From JAUIAI01 sp045106815 (GTDB lineage Bacteria; Pseudomonadota; Gammaproteobacteria; Burkholderiales; Burkholderiaceae_E), in NCBI GenBank assembly GCA_045106815.1, contig JBGCFG010000056.1, positions 74,119 to 138,118 on the forward strand: 64,000 nt of DNA. Direction: 5' to 3'. Position 1 is the first letter of the stretch; the number at the start of each line of letters is the position of its first letter. The notes beneath the pieces were generated by a model that saw only the letters and a program-made list of their open reading frames with translations, searched no databases and was not told the origin of the DNA. Of the stretch, positions 35,219 through 44,139 are shown in pieces. The translations under genes were made by a program, and so were the position numbers.

Positions 35219-36066
35219 GGCTTATCTCCTTCGATGAGCTCTGTTGCTGCATCGCGGGGCAGGGTCGATTTAGATTTGACGCCCCGAATGGAGGGCAAGA
35301 TCGAAAGAGTGAACAGAGCGAGCGCGGCAACGACGATACTAGGTCCGGCCGGCGTATCCCATTGAAGCGATCCCAACAGACCGCCAATCACCGCAACGGC
35401 ACCCACGCCAGCGGCCAGTAGAGCCATCACTTCTGGGCCAGTAGCAAACCGTCGCGCCGCTGCGGCCGGAATAATGAGCATGGCCGTGATCAGCAAGACA
35501 CCAACGATTTTCATGGCGATGGCAATGACGGCTGCCATCAGCAACATAAAAATGATGTTCGCACGTCCCGGGTTCATGCCCTCGGCCTCAGCGAGTTCCT
35601 GATTGACCGTGGCGGCAAAAAGCGGACGCCAAATTGCCGCAAGAATGGCCAGGACAGTGGCACCGCCGAGCCAGATCACGATGACGTCTGTCTTTGATAC
35701 CGCGAGAATGTCGCCAAAGAGCAAGCCCATCAGGTCGATACGTACCCAGGTCATGAAAGCAAGCACGATCAGGCCGAGCGCCAATGCTGAGTGGGCCAAA
35801 AGACCCAACAGCGCATCAGCCGACAGTGTCGCCCGCTTCTGTAACAGCAAGAGCGCGATCGAAACGCAGGCCGACACAACGAACACGGCGAGCGTAATGT
35901 TGATCTCAAACAGAAAGGCAATCGCAACGCCCAAGAGTGCCGCATGTGACAGGGTATCGCCGAAGTAGGCGAGTCGCCGCCAAACAATGAAACAACCCAG
36001 CGGCCCGGCAACCAGCGCTACGCCCAGGCCTGCGAACAGCGCGCGCGCGAAAAAATCGTCAAGCAT
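35215..36066 (-). CDS. znuB: Zinc ABC transporter permease ZnuB
   Basis: The product has 283 residues from the ATG at 36066, which overlaps the znuC stop by eight bases. The in-frame codons to 36198 would add 44 residues lying in znuC and are rejected. It has about eight hydrophobic segments; FIVWRRLAYFGDTLSHAALLG is the cluster 9 permease signature, with a C-terminal PAGPSIVVAALALFTLS. It forms the inner-membrane channel of the high-affinity zinc importer with ZnuC and ZnuA. Confidence 0.92.
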   Translation of the reverse strand: MLDDFFARALFAGLGVALVAGPLGCFIVWRRLAYFGDTLSHAALLGVAIAFLFEINITLAVFVVSACVSIALLLLQKRATLSADALLGLLAHSALALGLIVLAFMTWVRIDLMGLLFGDILAVSKTDVIVIWLGGATVLAILAAIWRPLFAATVNQELAEAEGMNPGRANIIFMLLMAAVIAIAMKIVGVLLITAMLIIPAAAARRFATGPEVMALLAAGVGAVAVIGGLLGSLQWDTPAGPSIVVAALALFTLSILPSIRGVKSKSTLPRDAATELIEGDKP

Positions 36067-36898
36067 TACCCTTCTCACTGTCATGCACGAGGTGATGATC
36101 ATGATGACCATCATTAGGGTGGCAGTAGTCACTGATCGAACCATCAGCATGACGCACTCTGCCATCAGGCAGGTGCGTATGGTCGTGTTGATGTTCATAG
36201 ACCGCTAGTGTCGAGGCAGCGCGGCCTCCAAATAAGGCTTTGTACTCCGCACTAGAAGCAACCGCGCTCGGCGTACCTGAACAACAAACGTGTCCGTTCA
36301 TGCAGATGACGCGGTCGGTTGCGGCCATCACAACATGAAGATCATGCGAGATGAGCAAAATGCCGCACTGCATACGATCGCGAATTTGTTTGATGAGATC
36401 GTAGAGCGCTATCTCGCCAGCAAAGTCGACACCCTGAACGGGTTCGTCGAGCACTAGCAGGTCAGGCTCACGAGCAATTGCGCGCGCCAGCAAGACCCGT
36501 TGAAGCTCACCACCAGATAACGTACGCACCTCAGCGTGCTCAAGATGACTCACACTGGTCGCCGCCATTGATTGTGAGATCAGCTTGGCGCTCGCGCCAC
36601 CGGTTAGCCTCATAAAGCGCTCAACAGTCAGGGGCAGCGTCCAGTCGACCGAAAACTTTTGCGGGACGTAGGCAATCTTGAGCGCCGAGCGGCGATGTAC
36701 TTCGCCCTCATCAGGTTCAAGCAGGCCCAATGCGACTTTGGCGGTCGTCGATTTGCCCGATCCATTCGGGCCGATGAGGGTGACAATTTCACCGTCGTCA
36801 ATCGCGAAGGAAACACCGCGTACCAACCAGCGGTCAGACCGATTAACGCCTACCGCGTCCAGAGCGACGAGAGGCCTGGTCTTGTTGGACATAGTCAT
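36059..36898 (-). CDS. znuC: Zinc ABC transporter ATPase ZnuC
   Basis: This 279-residue ATPase has Walker A GPNGSGKS (residues 43-50), signature LSGGE (127-131), Walker B LLVLDE (147-152) and the switch His185. A start three codons later (ATG at 36892) is also possible. It carries a histidine-rich C-terminal tail of about 38 residues (EHQHDHTHL, HPNDGHHDHH), longer than the ATPase core needs and in the cytoplasm. Similar tails occur in some ZnuC proteins and may sense zinc. It could also energise the ATPase-less permease at 33146. Confidence 0.93.
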   Translation of the reverse strand: MTMSNKTRPLVALDAVGVNRSDRWLVRGVSFAIDDGEIVTLIGPNGSGKSTTAKVALGLLEPDEGEVHRRSALKIAYVPQKFSVDWTLPLTVERFMRLTGGASAKLISQSMAATSVSHLEHAEVRTLSGGELQRVLLARAIAREPDLLVLDEPVQGVDFAGEIALYDLIKQIRDRMQCGILLISHDLHVVMAATDRVICMNGHVCCSGTPSAVASSAEYKALFGGRAASTLAVYEHQHDHTHLPDGRVRHADGSISDYCHPNDGHHDHHLVHDSEKGNA

Positions 36899-36939
36899 TG
36901 AAATCAGTTGATGAGTGCAATTTGTTGCGGCAAGTATAC

Positions 36940-36956
36940 ATGTTATATCATTACAT
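36940..36956. promoter_or_regulatory. Zur box between znuCB-zur and znuA
   Basis: ATGTTATATCATTACAT is a partial palindrome (12 of 17 positions) close to the E. coli-type Zur box, AATGTTATAATATAACATT. It lies 42 bases upstream of znuC and 41 upstream of znuA, overlapping plausible -10 elements (TATACT on the minus strand at 36933-36938; TATCAT on the plus strand at 36946-36951). One site therefore represses both directions. Confidence 0.75.
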
Positions 36957-36996
36957 TCTTACCGAGTCATACCGATAGATTGTTCTGGAGTTTGTT

Positions 36997-38004
36997 GTGC
37001 CCCTTACCCAATCGACTGTTTTCAAGTCCACCGTTATCTCTTTATTGCTGTTTTGTGTATCAGTGTTGCCAGCGCGCGCTGAAATTAAAGTTGTCACATC
37101 GATCAAACCCGTCCATTCGTTGGTATCAGCCGTCATGCAAGGGGTTGGCACGCCAGGCATCATTGTTGATGGCGCAGGTTCACCCCATACCTATGCACTC
37201 AAGCCCTCGCAGGCACGGATGCTTCAATCGGCCGACGTTTTTTTCTGGGTTGGGCCAGACCTTGAGCCGTTCTTGCAAAAGACGCTCCAAACGGTTGCTG
37301 CTAATGCCAAGTCAGTCGAACTGCTCGACACCCAGGATCTCGCCAAGCTCAGATTTCGAGAGGGGGGCGCATTTGAAGCGCATGATGATCATGATGAACA
37401 TCATGGCCATGACCACGGCCACGATCATGACCACGACAAACACAAGAAAGCCGCACACAAGGATGAAGCCGACCATGGCGAGTTTGATCCCCATATTTGG
37501 CTTGATCCAGGTAATGCCAAGGCACTCGTAAAGAAGATTGAATCAGTCCTGGCCTCCGCCGACCCAACCAACGCCGCGACCTACAGAAAGAACGCTCAGG
37601 CGACCGAGACGAAACTGGATGCGCTAATCACAGAGACTGAATCATTGCTGAAACCGCTTGTTGGTAAGCAGTTTGTGGTCTTTCATGACGCCTACCATTA
37701 TTTCGAAAACCGCTTCGGCGTTAAGGCAGGCGGCTCCATAACGGTGTCGCCAGAAGTGATGCCTGGCGCCGAGCGCGTGAATGAAATACGAGCCAAGGTA
37801 AAGGCCTTGGGTGCTACCTGCGTCTTTGCAGAGCCGCAGTTCGAGCCAAAGCTTATAGCGACTGTCCTGGAAGGCACCTCGGCAAAAGCTGGCGTTATCG
37901 ACCCCCTTGGCACAGAACTTGAAAACGGCACGGATCTTTACTTCAAACTGATCCGGAATATGGGTAACTCAATCAAGACTTGTTTGGCCGAGGCAAGCTC
38001 ATAG
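36997..38004 (+). CDS. znuA: Zinc ABC transporter substrate-binding protein ZnuA
   Basis: The product has 335 residues from the GTG at 36997, with a signal peptide ending near ARAEIKVV. It belongs to the cluster A-I binding proteins: SPHTYALKPSQARML gives the first zinc His, then a long His/Asp-rich loop (about residues 127-162, around HDDHDEHHGHDHGHDHDH), PHIWLDPGNAKALV, VFHDAYHYFENRFGV and EPQFEPKL. This is the canonical zinc-capturing form, unlike the loop-less protein at 32244. It faces znuC across the Zur box. Confidence 0.94.
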   Translation: MPLTQSTVFKSTVISLLLFCVSVLPARAEIKVVTSIKPVHSLVSAVMQGVGTPGIIVDGAGSPHTYALKPSQARMLQSADVFFWVGPDLEPFLQKTLQTVAANAKSVELLDTQDLAKLRFREGGAFEAHDDHDEHHGHDHGHDHDHDKHKKAAHKDEADHGEFDPHIWLDPGNAKALVKKIESVLASADPTNAATYRKNAQATETKLDALITETESLLKPLVGKQFVVFHDAYHYFENRFGVKAGGSITVSPEVMPGAERVNEIRAKVKALGATCVFAEPQFEPKLIATVLEGTSAKAGVIDPLGTELENGTDLYFKLIRNMGNSIKTCLAEASS

Positions 38005-38045
38005 ATACTCTCGACGCCAGTCAGTTTCAGCGACGACCGGCGCGC

Positions 38046-38978
38046 ATGATGGCGCCTCCGGTCAGACTGGCGCCTGCATTCGACAATCCTGACCAGGTTT
38101 TGGATCTGATTCACAAAGGGGCGCCTTACAAGACCCTGGCCGCCGCTCACAAAGACCCGAACGAGGGTTTGACCCGCCCCTGGTTCCGCAATTTCTGGGC
38201 GCTCGGTGGCAAACCGATTTTCGACGGCGCCGAGGACTTGTTCTTAAACCAGCAATTCATTGATGCTGCGAAGCAATCTTTCCAGGCTGAAATCATTCGC
38301 CCAGTAGCGATGATGACCAACCTGAATCTGCCGGGGCCAGCGTTGCCACAGCATCTTGACCTGCCGTTCTTTCGCGGCATGACTAACCGTGAAGTGCCGT
38401 CGTGGATGCTGGCGCCGATGGGCTACTCCGGACTATTCCATGAATGGGCCATCCCTGTCGCCTCCGCGATCACCTGGTTCTATGATGGCAAAGGCGGCGA
38501 GTTCGAGTATTGGCCAAGCGGCCCCGACGCACCGTCTGAAACGGAACGGCCGCCTTATTCGAACACTTGCGTGTTGGCAGACAATGAATATATGTATCAC
38601 CGGGTCGGTGCCGTTGGTTTGCCACATGAGTTCTGGAGCGACGCATCAGTTCCTTACGAGGCAACACTGTCACTTGGTAAGCACTGGGAATTACATGGCA
38701 AGGACGATCACCTGTTAGCCACGCTGCCTTATGACAAAGTTCGATTGTCGGTTTTATGGAAAGCCTATTGCTTCAAATCTCAGGCGATGGCTGATGCCTA
38801 CGATGACCATTCAGACGACTTGACTGCAGACCGAGTGGTCGAGCTTTTTTGCCTTGACTTGCGCCAGCGAAAAATTGAATTCGACCCACCGACGGATCTA
38901 GCCACCGATCTGGCATGGAAGCAAACACTATTGGCCGCATATACGCCAGCGCCAGTGCAGACTCGAAATTTCAACTGA
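38046..38978 (+). CDS. Unknown protein with 2-oxoglutarate/Fe(II) oxygenase-like pattern
   Basis: The product has 310 residues from the ATG at 38046; an earlier TTG at 37980 inside znuA would add 22. No close family is recalled. It shows QHLDLPFFRG (H103 and D105), KGGEFEYWP and MYHRVGAVG (H185), resembling the HxD...H facial triad of double-stranded beta-helix oxygenases with the GGE strand between. This is a pattern match only. It follows znuA by 41 bases on the same strand, so it may be expressed under zinc limitation. No signal peptide. Confidence 0.5.
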   Translation: MMAPPVRLAPAFDNPDQVLDLIHKGAPYKTLAAAHKDPNEGLTRPWFRNFWALGGKPIFDGAEDLFLNQQFIDAAKQSFQAEIIRPVAMMTNLNLPGPALPQHLDLPFFRGMTNREVPSWMLAPMGYSGLFHEWAIPVASAITWFYDGKGGEFEYWPSGPDAPSETERPPYSNTCVLADNEYMYHRVGAVGLPHEFWSDASVPYEATLSLGKHWELHGKDDHLLATLPYDKVRLSVLWKAYCFKSQAMADAYDDHSDDLTADRVVELFCLDLRQRKIEFDPPTDLATDLAWKQTLLAAYTPAPVQTRNFN

Positions 38979-39013
38979 CGCTTAACCGGGATTTCGCCGA
39001 CAAGCTGAACACC

Positions 39014-42000
39014 CTAGTTGAGGGCCATCGCCAGGACCTGAGCAACATGTACGGCTTCGCGCGAGGCACCATCTTGAATCTGATGCCGGCAACTCGTTCC
39101 GTCAGCGACCACAATCGTGTCTGCGTCGGACGACTCTCTGACTTTGGGCAGCAACGATAACTCCGCCATGGCCATGGATGCTTCAAAATGCTCGGCCTCA
39201 TACCCAAATGACCCTGCCATGCCACAGCAACTGGACTGAATGAGTTCAACCTGTAGCGATGGGATCAGGCGCAATACGGTTTCAATAGGCCTGACCGCAT
39301 CATGCGCTTTTTGATGGCAGTGCCCATGAAGCAGTGCTCGTTCCTGGCTGATCGCCTTTAACGGTAAGTTAAGAGATCCGGCCTCGTGCTCGCCGGCCAG
39401 ATACTCTTCAAATGTCATCGCCAGAGCGGCTAGTGCCTCAGCGGGTTCTCCAAGACCAAGTGCCAGGCTTTCATCGCGCAGCGTCAGGATGCATGACGGC
39501 TCAAGCCCCACCACAGGCACCCCCCGGTTGATCGGATCAGCCAATGCGATCAGCACTCGACGCACCTCCTCGTGTGCCTGATCTACCAGGCCTGACGCCA
39601 GAAAAGTTCGGCCGCAGCAAAGTGGTGTCTCACCAACTGGCGGCTGTGCAACCGCTACCTTGCGTCCTGCTGCCGCGAACACCTTCAGAGCTGCCTGCAG
39701 GATTTCCGGGTCATAGGCGTTATTGAATGTATCCACCCACAGGACGACGTCTGCCTCTTTGAGGTTAGCTAAATCCGCCCGCTGAGTGTCAGCCATGTGC
39801 TGCCGCCAGAAAGTCTCTTTACGCCACTTGGGGAGTGTTCTTTGCGCCGAAATTTTGAGCACGGCCTCACTGAGCTTTGCTGCGCCTGGTAAGCGGTCTC
39901 GCAAATTGAGCAGCGCTGCAAAAGGTGCCAGGCGCGGCGCATAGTGCGGCAACCAGGCAACTAATTTTTGCCGCCAACTCAAAGGAGCACTCGCCGCGCG
40001 CTGCGCTGCGACTTCGAGCTTCATGCGAGCCATGTCAACACCGGTGGGGCATTCCCGCTTGCACGCCTTGCAGCCGACACACAGCGACAAGGCATCCTGT
40101 ACGTCATCTGATGTCAGTCCGCCTTCAATCTGACCAGACACCGCGAGGCGAAGGGTGTTGGCACGCCCCCGCGTAAGGTGCTTTTCTTCACGCGTGATGC
40201 GATAGCTCGGGCACATGGCGCCAGCATCAAACTTACGGCAATGGCCGTTGTTGTTGCACATTTCAACCGCTTTGGCGAACCCTCCCGATGGATCTTCGCC
40301 AGTGCCTGCGGGCGATGCCACCTCAGTGATTGGATCAGTCTGGACATTCCATGCCGACCAGTCGAGCGCCGGTTTGATTGACTTGGCAGCATAACCAGGT
40401 GAGAACCGGAACAGTTTTGTGTCATCCATTTTGGATGGCCGCACAATCTTGCCCGGGTTGAGCAAACCCTTGGGGTCGAACAGATCTTTGACTTCTTCAA
40501 ATGTGCGAGTCAGCCGATCGCCAAATTGCCATTGAACCCATTCACTGCGCACAAGCCCATCGCCATGTTCGCCTGAATACGCGCCTTTGTAGTGGCGCAC
40601 AAGCTCCGCCGCTTCTTGTGCAATCGCGCGCATCTTGCCAGCACCATCGCGACGCATATCAAGGATGGGCCGAACATGTAGCGTGCCGACAGAGGCGTGC
40701 GCATACCAGGTGCCGCGCGTACCATGCCGGGCAAACACTTGGGTTAGCTGATCCGTGTAATCAGCCAGGTGCTCAAGCGGCACCGCGCAATCTTCGATGA
40801 AGCTAACTGGCTTACCGTCACCACGCAAAGACATCATGATGTTCAGACCTGCCTTGCGAACATCCCATAGCGCCTTTTGACGATGCGGCTCTGGCATTGA
40901 GACAACCGAACCCGGATGACCATGATCTGCCATCAGGCTCGCGAGTTGCTCGACTTTGTCAGCCTGCGCCACAGCGTCTTCGCCAGCAAATTCCACCAGC
41001 AATATCGCTTCAGGCGTTGGCCCGGCTGCATCTACCAGCGCCGTTTCCATCACGCTGGCAAAGGCTGGATTCTGTCGCGCAAGGTCAACCATAGTGCGAT
41101 CTACCAACTCAACCGCACACGGTCCCAGCGTGACAATATGCTGAGCGCTGGCCATGGCATCTCTGAAGCTCGCAAAATTCACAACGCCCAAAGCCTTGTG
41201 CCCAGGCAATGGCGAGAGCTTTAGCTTGATTTTCTCAAATACGGCCAGCGTGCCTTCCGAGCCGACAAGCAAGTGCGCCAGATTGACCGAACCATCTGCG
41301 GTGTAGGGTCGTTCAGAACGCGGGTTGAATACATCTAGGTTGTAGCCCGCCACACGTCGCAACACGTGCGGCCATTGCCGGGTTATTTCGTCTCGTTCGC
41401 GTTCGCCAATACTAAAAAGCGACGACACCAGCTTGCTCGCGCGTGCGGTTTTCAAGATCGTACTGTCAGCGTCACCGAACGGACCAAAATGCTGCTCAGT
41501 GCCGTCAGCAAGCAGTGCATCAATGCCCAAAACGTTATGCACCATATTGCCGTAGGCAATTGACCGCGAACCGCAGGAATTATTGCCCGCCATACCCCCT
41601 ATAGTCGCCTGTGCACTAGTGGATACGTCAACCGGGTACCAAAGGCCATGAGGTTTAAGCAGGGCGTTTAAGTGATCAAGCACTACACCCGGCTCCGCCC
41701 AGACGGTGCGTGCCTCGACATCCAAATCAGTGATTTTGTTCAGGTGGCGGCTGTTATCAATGATGATCGCCTCGCCAACTGTCTGACCGCATTGACTGGT
41801 GCCTCCGCCCCGAGACAGCACAGGCACTTGCATTTCGTTTGCGACATCAAGGGTGGCTTTGACATCGGTTGCATCGCGCGGCACAACGACGCCTACTGGT
41901 TGAATCTGGTAAATGGATGCATCGGTGGCATACCGGCCTCTGGAAGCGGCATCAAACATCACATCGCCGCGCAGAATCCTGCGTAGTTTTTGGGCCAGGC

Positions 42001-42055
42001 GGCTACGGTCAAGCGCCGGCGCTTGCATCACCTTCGAGTTGGCGGGCGCGTTCAT
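39014..42055 (-). CDS. FAD/[4Fe-4S] 2-hydroxyacid dehydrogenase (GlcD-GlcF-like fusion)
   Basis: This 1013-residue protein fuses a GlcD/Dld-type FAD domain (VLSRGGGTSQCGQTVG, IGGMAGNNSCGSRSIAYGN, residues about 30-500) to an Fe-S domain with CVGCKACKRECPTGVDMARM. Two CCG-type modules follow near the C-terminus (TPLCCGRTFLASG and QSSCCGMAGSFGYE). Such enzymes oxidise D-2-hydroxyacids such as D-lactate, glycolate or D-2-hydroxyglutarate and pass electrons to the quinone pool. The start shares four bases with the GntR stop, so both are one operon. It opposes a transaminase/CoA-transferase operon, suggesting a shared 2-oxoacid or glyoxylate intermediate. Confidence 0.87.
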   Translation of the reverse strand: MNAPANSKVMQAPALDRSRLAQKLRRILRGDVMFDAASRGRYATDASIYQIQPVGVVVPRDATDVKATLDVANEMQVPVLSRGGGTSQCGQTVGEAIIIDNSRHLNKITDLDVEARTVWAEPGVVLDHLNALLKPHGLWYPVDVSTSAQATIGGMAGNNSCGSRSIAYGNMVHNVLGIDALLADGTEQHFGPFGDADSTILKTARASKLVSSLFSIGERERDEITRQWPHVLRRVAGYNLDVFNPRSERPYTADGSVNLAHLLVGSEGTLAVFEKIKLKLSPLPGHKALGVVNFASFRDAMASAQHIVTLGPCAVELVDRTMVDLARQNPAFASVMETALVDAAGPTPEAILLVEFAGEDAVAQADKVEQLASLMADHGHPGSVVSMPEPHRQKALWDVRKAGLNIMMSLRGDGKPVSFIEDCAVPLEHLADYTDQLTQVFARHGTRGTWYAHASVGTLHVRPILDMRRDGAGKMRAIAQEAAELVRHYKGAYSGEHGDGLVRSEWVQWQFGDRLTRTFEEVKDLFDPKGLLNPGKIVRPSKMDDTKLFRFSPGYAAKSIKPALDWSAWNVQTDPITEVASPAGTGEDPSGGFAKAVEMCNNNGHCRKFDAGAMCPSYRITREEKHLTRGRANTLRLAVSGQIEGGLTSDDVQDALSLCVGCKACKRECPTGVDMARMKLEVAAQRAASAPLSWRQKLVAWLPHYAPRLAPFAALLNLRDRLPGAAKLSEAVLKISAQRTLPKWRKETFWRQHMADTQRADLANLKEADVVLWVDTFNNAYDPEILQAALKVFAAAGRKVAVAQPPVGETPLCCGRTFLASGLVDQAHEEVRRVLIALADPINRGVPVVGLEPSCILTLRDESLALGLGEPAEALAALAMTFEEYLAGEHEAGSLNLPLKAISQERALLHGHCHQKAHDAVRPIETVLRLIPSLQVELIQSSCCGMAGSFGYEAEHFEASMAMAELSLLPKVRESSDADTIVVADGTSCRHQIQDGASREAVHVAQVLAMALN

Positions 42056-42789
42056 CGTTTGATCTCCTTGAGAAGGTGCTCACCCGTCGAGGTCAGCGCG
42101 GCCAGCACAGTGTCACGCTTATGAATCAGGTGTGTTTCCAGAACTGAACGCAACGTGCTGGCATCACGGGCTGCCAATGCTTCAATCATCTGAGAGTGTT
42201 CTGCGACCGCCGCATCCCACTTAGCCTGATTGAAATTAGAACGAAATCGTAAGTGCTGAATGCGGATATTGATTGCGTCATAGGTTTCAGCGAGCGCCAG
42301 GTTGCCGGCCGCCCGGTTAATCGCCTCGTGAATGTCGCGATTAAGCCGATAGTAAGCGGGCAGATCGCGACGCGCATGTGCAGCAAGCATCTCGTAGTGC
42401 AGCGCACGCACTTCGTCAATCTGCTCATCACTTGCGCGACTGGCAGCCAGTTCGCCCGACAGACCTTCCAACCCGATCATCACTTCGAACAGGTCGCGAA
42501 TATCCTGGGCTGATAGCTCGACGACACTCGCACCACGATTCGGATGCAGTGCAACAAGCCGCTCAGCGGCCAATACGCGGAAAGCTTCACGCAACGGCGT
42601 CCGCGAAACTCGCAGGCTTTCGCAGAGCACCCGTTCATTTAGACGAGCGCCAGCCGCCAAATCACCCGTCAGGATCATTTCACGTAACTGCGCCGCCACA
42701 TCGGCATGCTTAAGCCCATCGCGAGCCGGCGAGAGGCTAGCCGATGAGACTTCAGCCATGTCTACTGTTTCGTTCATGAGATCAATCAA
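42052..42789 (-). CDS. GntR-family regulator (FadR/FCD subfamily)
   Basis: This 245-residue regulator has an N-terminal winged helix, LNERVLCESLRVSRTPLREAFRVL, and a C-terminal FCD-type helical effector domain (residues about 95-220). It is the first gene of a minus-strand operon with the large dehydrogenase. Two copies of TTTTGTATACAAAA, one just upstream of it and one upstream of the facing transaminase gene, are its likely operators. The inducer is probably a substrate of the dehydrogenase. Confidence 0.88.
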   Translation of the reverse strand: MIDLMNETVDMAEVSSASLSPARDGLKHADVAAQLREMILTGDLAAGARLNERVLCESLRVSRTPLREAFRVLAAERLVALHPNRGASVVELSAQDIRDLFEVMIGLEGLSGELAASRASDEQIDEVRALHYEMLAAHARRDLPAYYRLNRDIHEAINRAAGNLALAETYDAINIRIQHLRFRSNFNQAKWDAAVAEHSQMIEALAARDASTLRSVLETHLIHKRDTVLAALTSTGEHLLKEIKR

Positions 42790-42827
42790 CGCTATTGGCT
42801 ATAGGCAACGATTCAAAATCGGATCTC

Positions 42828-42841
42828 TTTTGTATACAAAA
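42828..42841. promoter_or_regulatory. GntR operator 1
   Basis: TTTTGTATACAAAA is a perfect 14-base palindrome starting 38 bases upstream of the GntR gene; its centre is 85 bases from the second copy. GntR/FadR-type sites are commonly short palindromes with a TnGTnnnACnA core. Confidence 0.8.
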
Positions 42842-42912
42842 ATGTGCCCGGCTGCCACCAAAGCCCCATTTCCCCCTAGTTTATGAAGAGTGCAGCTACA
42901 GAAGCGCTATAT

Positions 42913-42926
42913 TTTTGTATACAAAA
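42913..42926. promoter_or_regulatory. GntR operator 2
   Basis: This is an identical copy of TTTTGTATACAAAA, 16 bases before the transaminase ATG. It would block the start region of the transaminase operon. The repeat of an identical 14-mer in 100 bases is unlikely by chance. Confidence 0.8.
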
Positions 42927-42942
42927 TCATTAGGAGCACGGC

Positions 42943-44139
42943 ATGCAGTTACCCAGTGGCATCAACCTCAATGAACACGCCAGCGGTCGCCATTTTCTGC
43001 AGATACCAGGCCCGAGCCCCGTGCCAGATAGGGTTCTCAGGGCGATAGACAACGCAACGATTGACCATCGTGGCCCCGCGTTTGCGGGACTGGGCAAGCG
43101 CGTGATTGAGGGCATGCAGGCCATCATGCAAACCCGTCAGCCGGTGATTATCTATCCGGGTTCTGGCACGGGCGCATGGGAAGCCGCGCTGGTAAACACC
43201 CTAAGCGCTGGCGATGCCGTTTTGACGTACGAGACTGGACACTTCGCGGCGCTCTGGCACAAATTGGCCAGCCGCCTGGGGTTGGAGAGCACGGTGCTCG
43301 ATTCGGACTGGCGTCACGGGGTCGATGCCTCACGCATTGAACAAGCCCTGCGCGAAGACACGCAACACCGCTTCAAAGCAGTCTGCGTGGTGCACAACGA
43401 AACCTCAACCGGCGTGACATCAGATATTAACGCCGTGCGCAAGGCGATCGACGCCGCAGGTCACCCTGCCCTGTTGATGGTCGACACGATTTCAGGCCTG
43501 GCCTCGGCTGACTACCGTCATGATGAGTGGGGAGTGGATGTGACCATCTCAGGCTCCCAAAAAGGACTCATGATGCCGCCCGGGCTGTCCTTTAACGCGG
43601 TCAGCGAGAAGGCGCTTGCAGCCAGCCAGCAGGCAAACCTGCCACGCGCCTATTGGGCATGGGATGAAATCATTCAGGCCAACAAGGGCGGATACTGGCC
43701 GACGACCCCAGCAACCAATTTGCTCTACGGCCTTGCAGAGGCCATTGACCTATTGCAATCGGAAGGATTAACCCAGGTATTTGCGCGCCACAAGCGTCAC
43801 GCGATGGCCACGCACACGGCCGTAAAAGCTTGGGGCCTGGAACTGTTGTGCCAGGATGAGGCCCGCCTCAGCCCGGTCCTCACAGCTGTGATGGTGCCCG
43901 AGGGCCATAGTGCGAACGACTTACGCGCGAAAATTCTCGAGCACTTCAATATGTCACTTGGCACGGGTCTGGGCCGCTTACAAGACAAGGTCTTTCGGAT
44001 CGGTCACCTTGGCGACTTCAATGATCTCACCCTGATGGGCACACTCTCTGGCGTTGAGATGGGATTGAAACTTGCCGGCGTTCCCCACCAGCCAGGGGGT
44101 GCTCAGGCCGCAATGACCATCCTTTGCGAGACACGCTAA
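42943..44139 (+). CDS. Serine/alanine-glyoxylate-type aminotransferase
   Basis: This 398-residue class V PLP aminotransferase begins HFLQIPGPSPVPDRVLRAID. The PLP lysine is in VTISGSQKGLMMPPGLS. It belongs to the AGAT/SGAT group, which exchanges an amino group with glyoxylate; the exact donor (Ser, Ala or Asp) is not evident. It is the first gene of the operon behind GntR operator 2. The opposing dehydrogenase could supply glyoxylate or a related 2-oxoacid. Confidence 0.87.
   Translation: MQLPSGINLNEHASGRHFLQIPGPSPVPDRVLRAIDNATIDHRGPAFAGLGKRVIEGMQAIMQTRQPVIIYPGSGTGAWEAALVNTLSAGDAVLTYETGHFAALWHKLASRLGLESTVLDSDWRHGVDASRIEQALREDTQHRFKAVCVVHNETSTGVTSDINAVRKAIDAAGHPALLMVDTISGLASADYRHDEWGVDVTISGSQKGLMMPPGLSFNAVSEKALAASQQANLPRAYWAWDEIIQANKGGYWPTTPATNLLYGLAEAIDLLQSEGLTQVFARHKRHAMATHTAVKAWGLELLCQDEARLSPVLTAVMVPEGHSANDLRAKILEHFNMSLGTGLGRLQDKVFRIGHLGDFNDLTLMGTLSGVEMGLKLAGVPHQPGGAQAAMTILCETR

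Noticed and set aside
36066..36198. N-terminal extension of ZnuB into znuC
   Set aside because: The extra 44 residues do not fit the family; the ATG at 36066 gives normal length and an overlap with znuC.
36916..36928. TGCAATTTGTTGC as a third copy of the GCAAC-N3-GTTGC operator in the znu promoter
   Set aside because: The half-sites are one base closer and one is imperfect, so it is not the same site class.
37980..38045. TTG start of the oxygenase-like protein inside znuA
   Set aside because: No ribosome-binding site and the 22 residues have no match to the domain; the ATG pair at 38046 is preferred.
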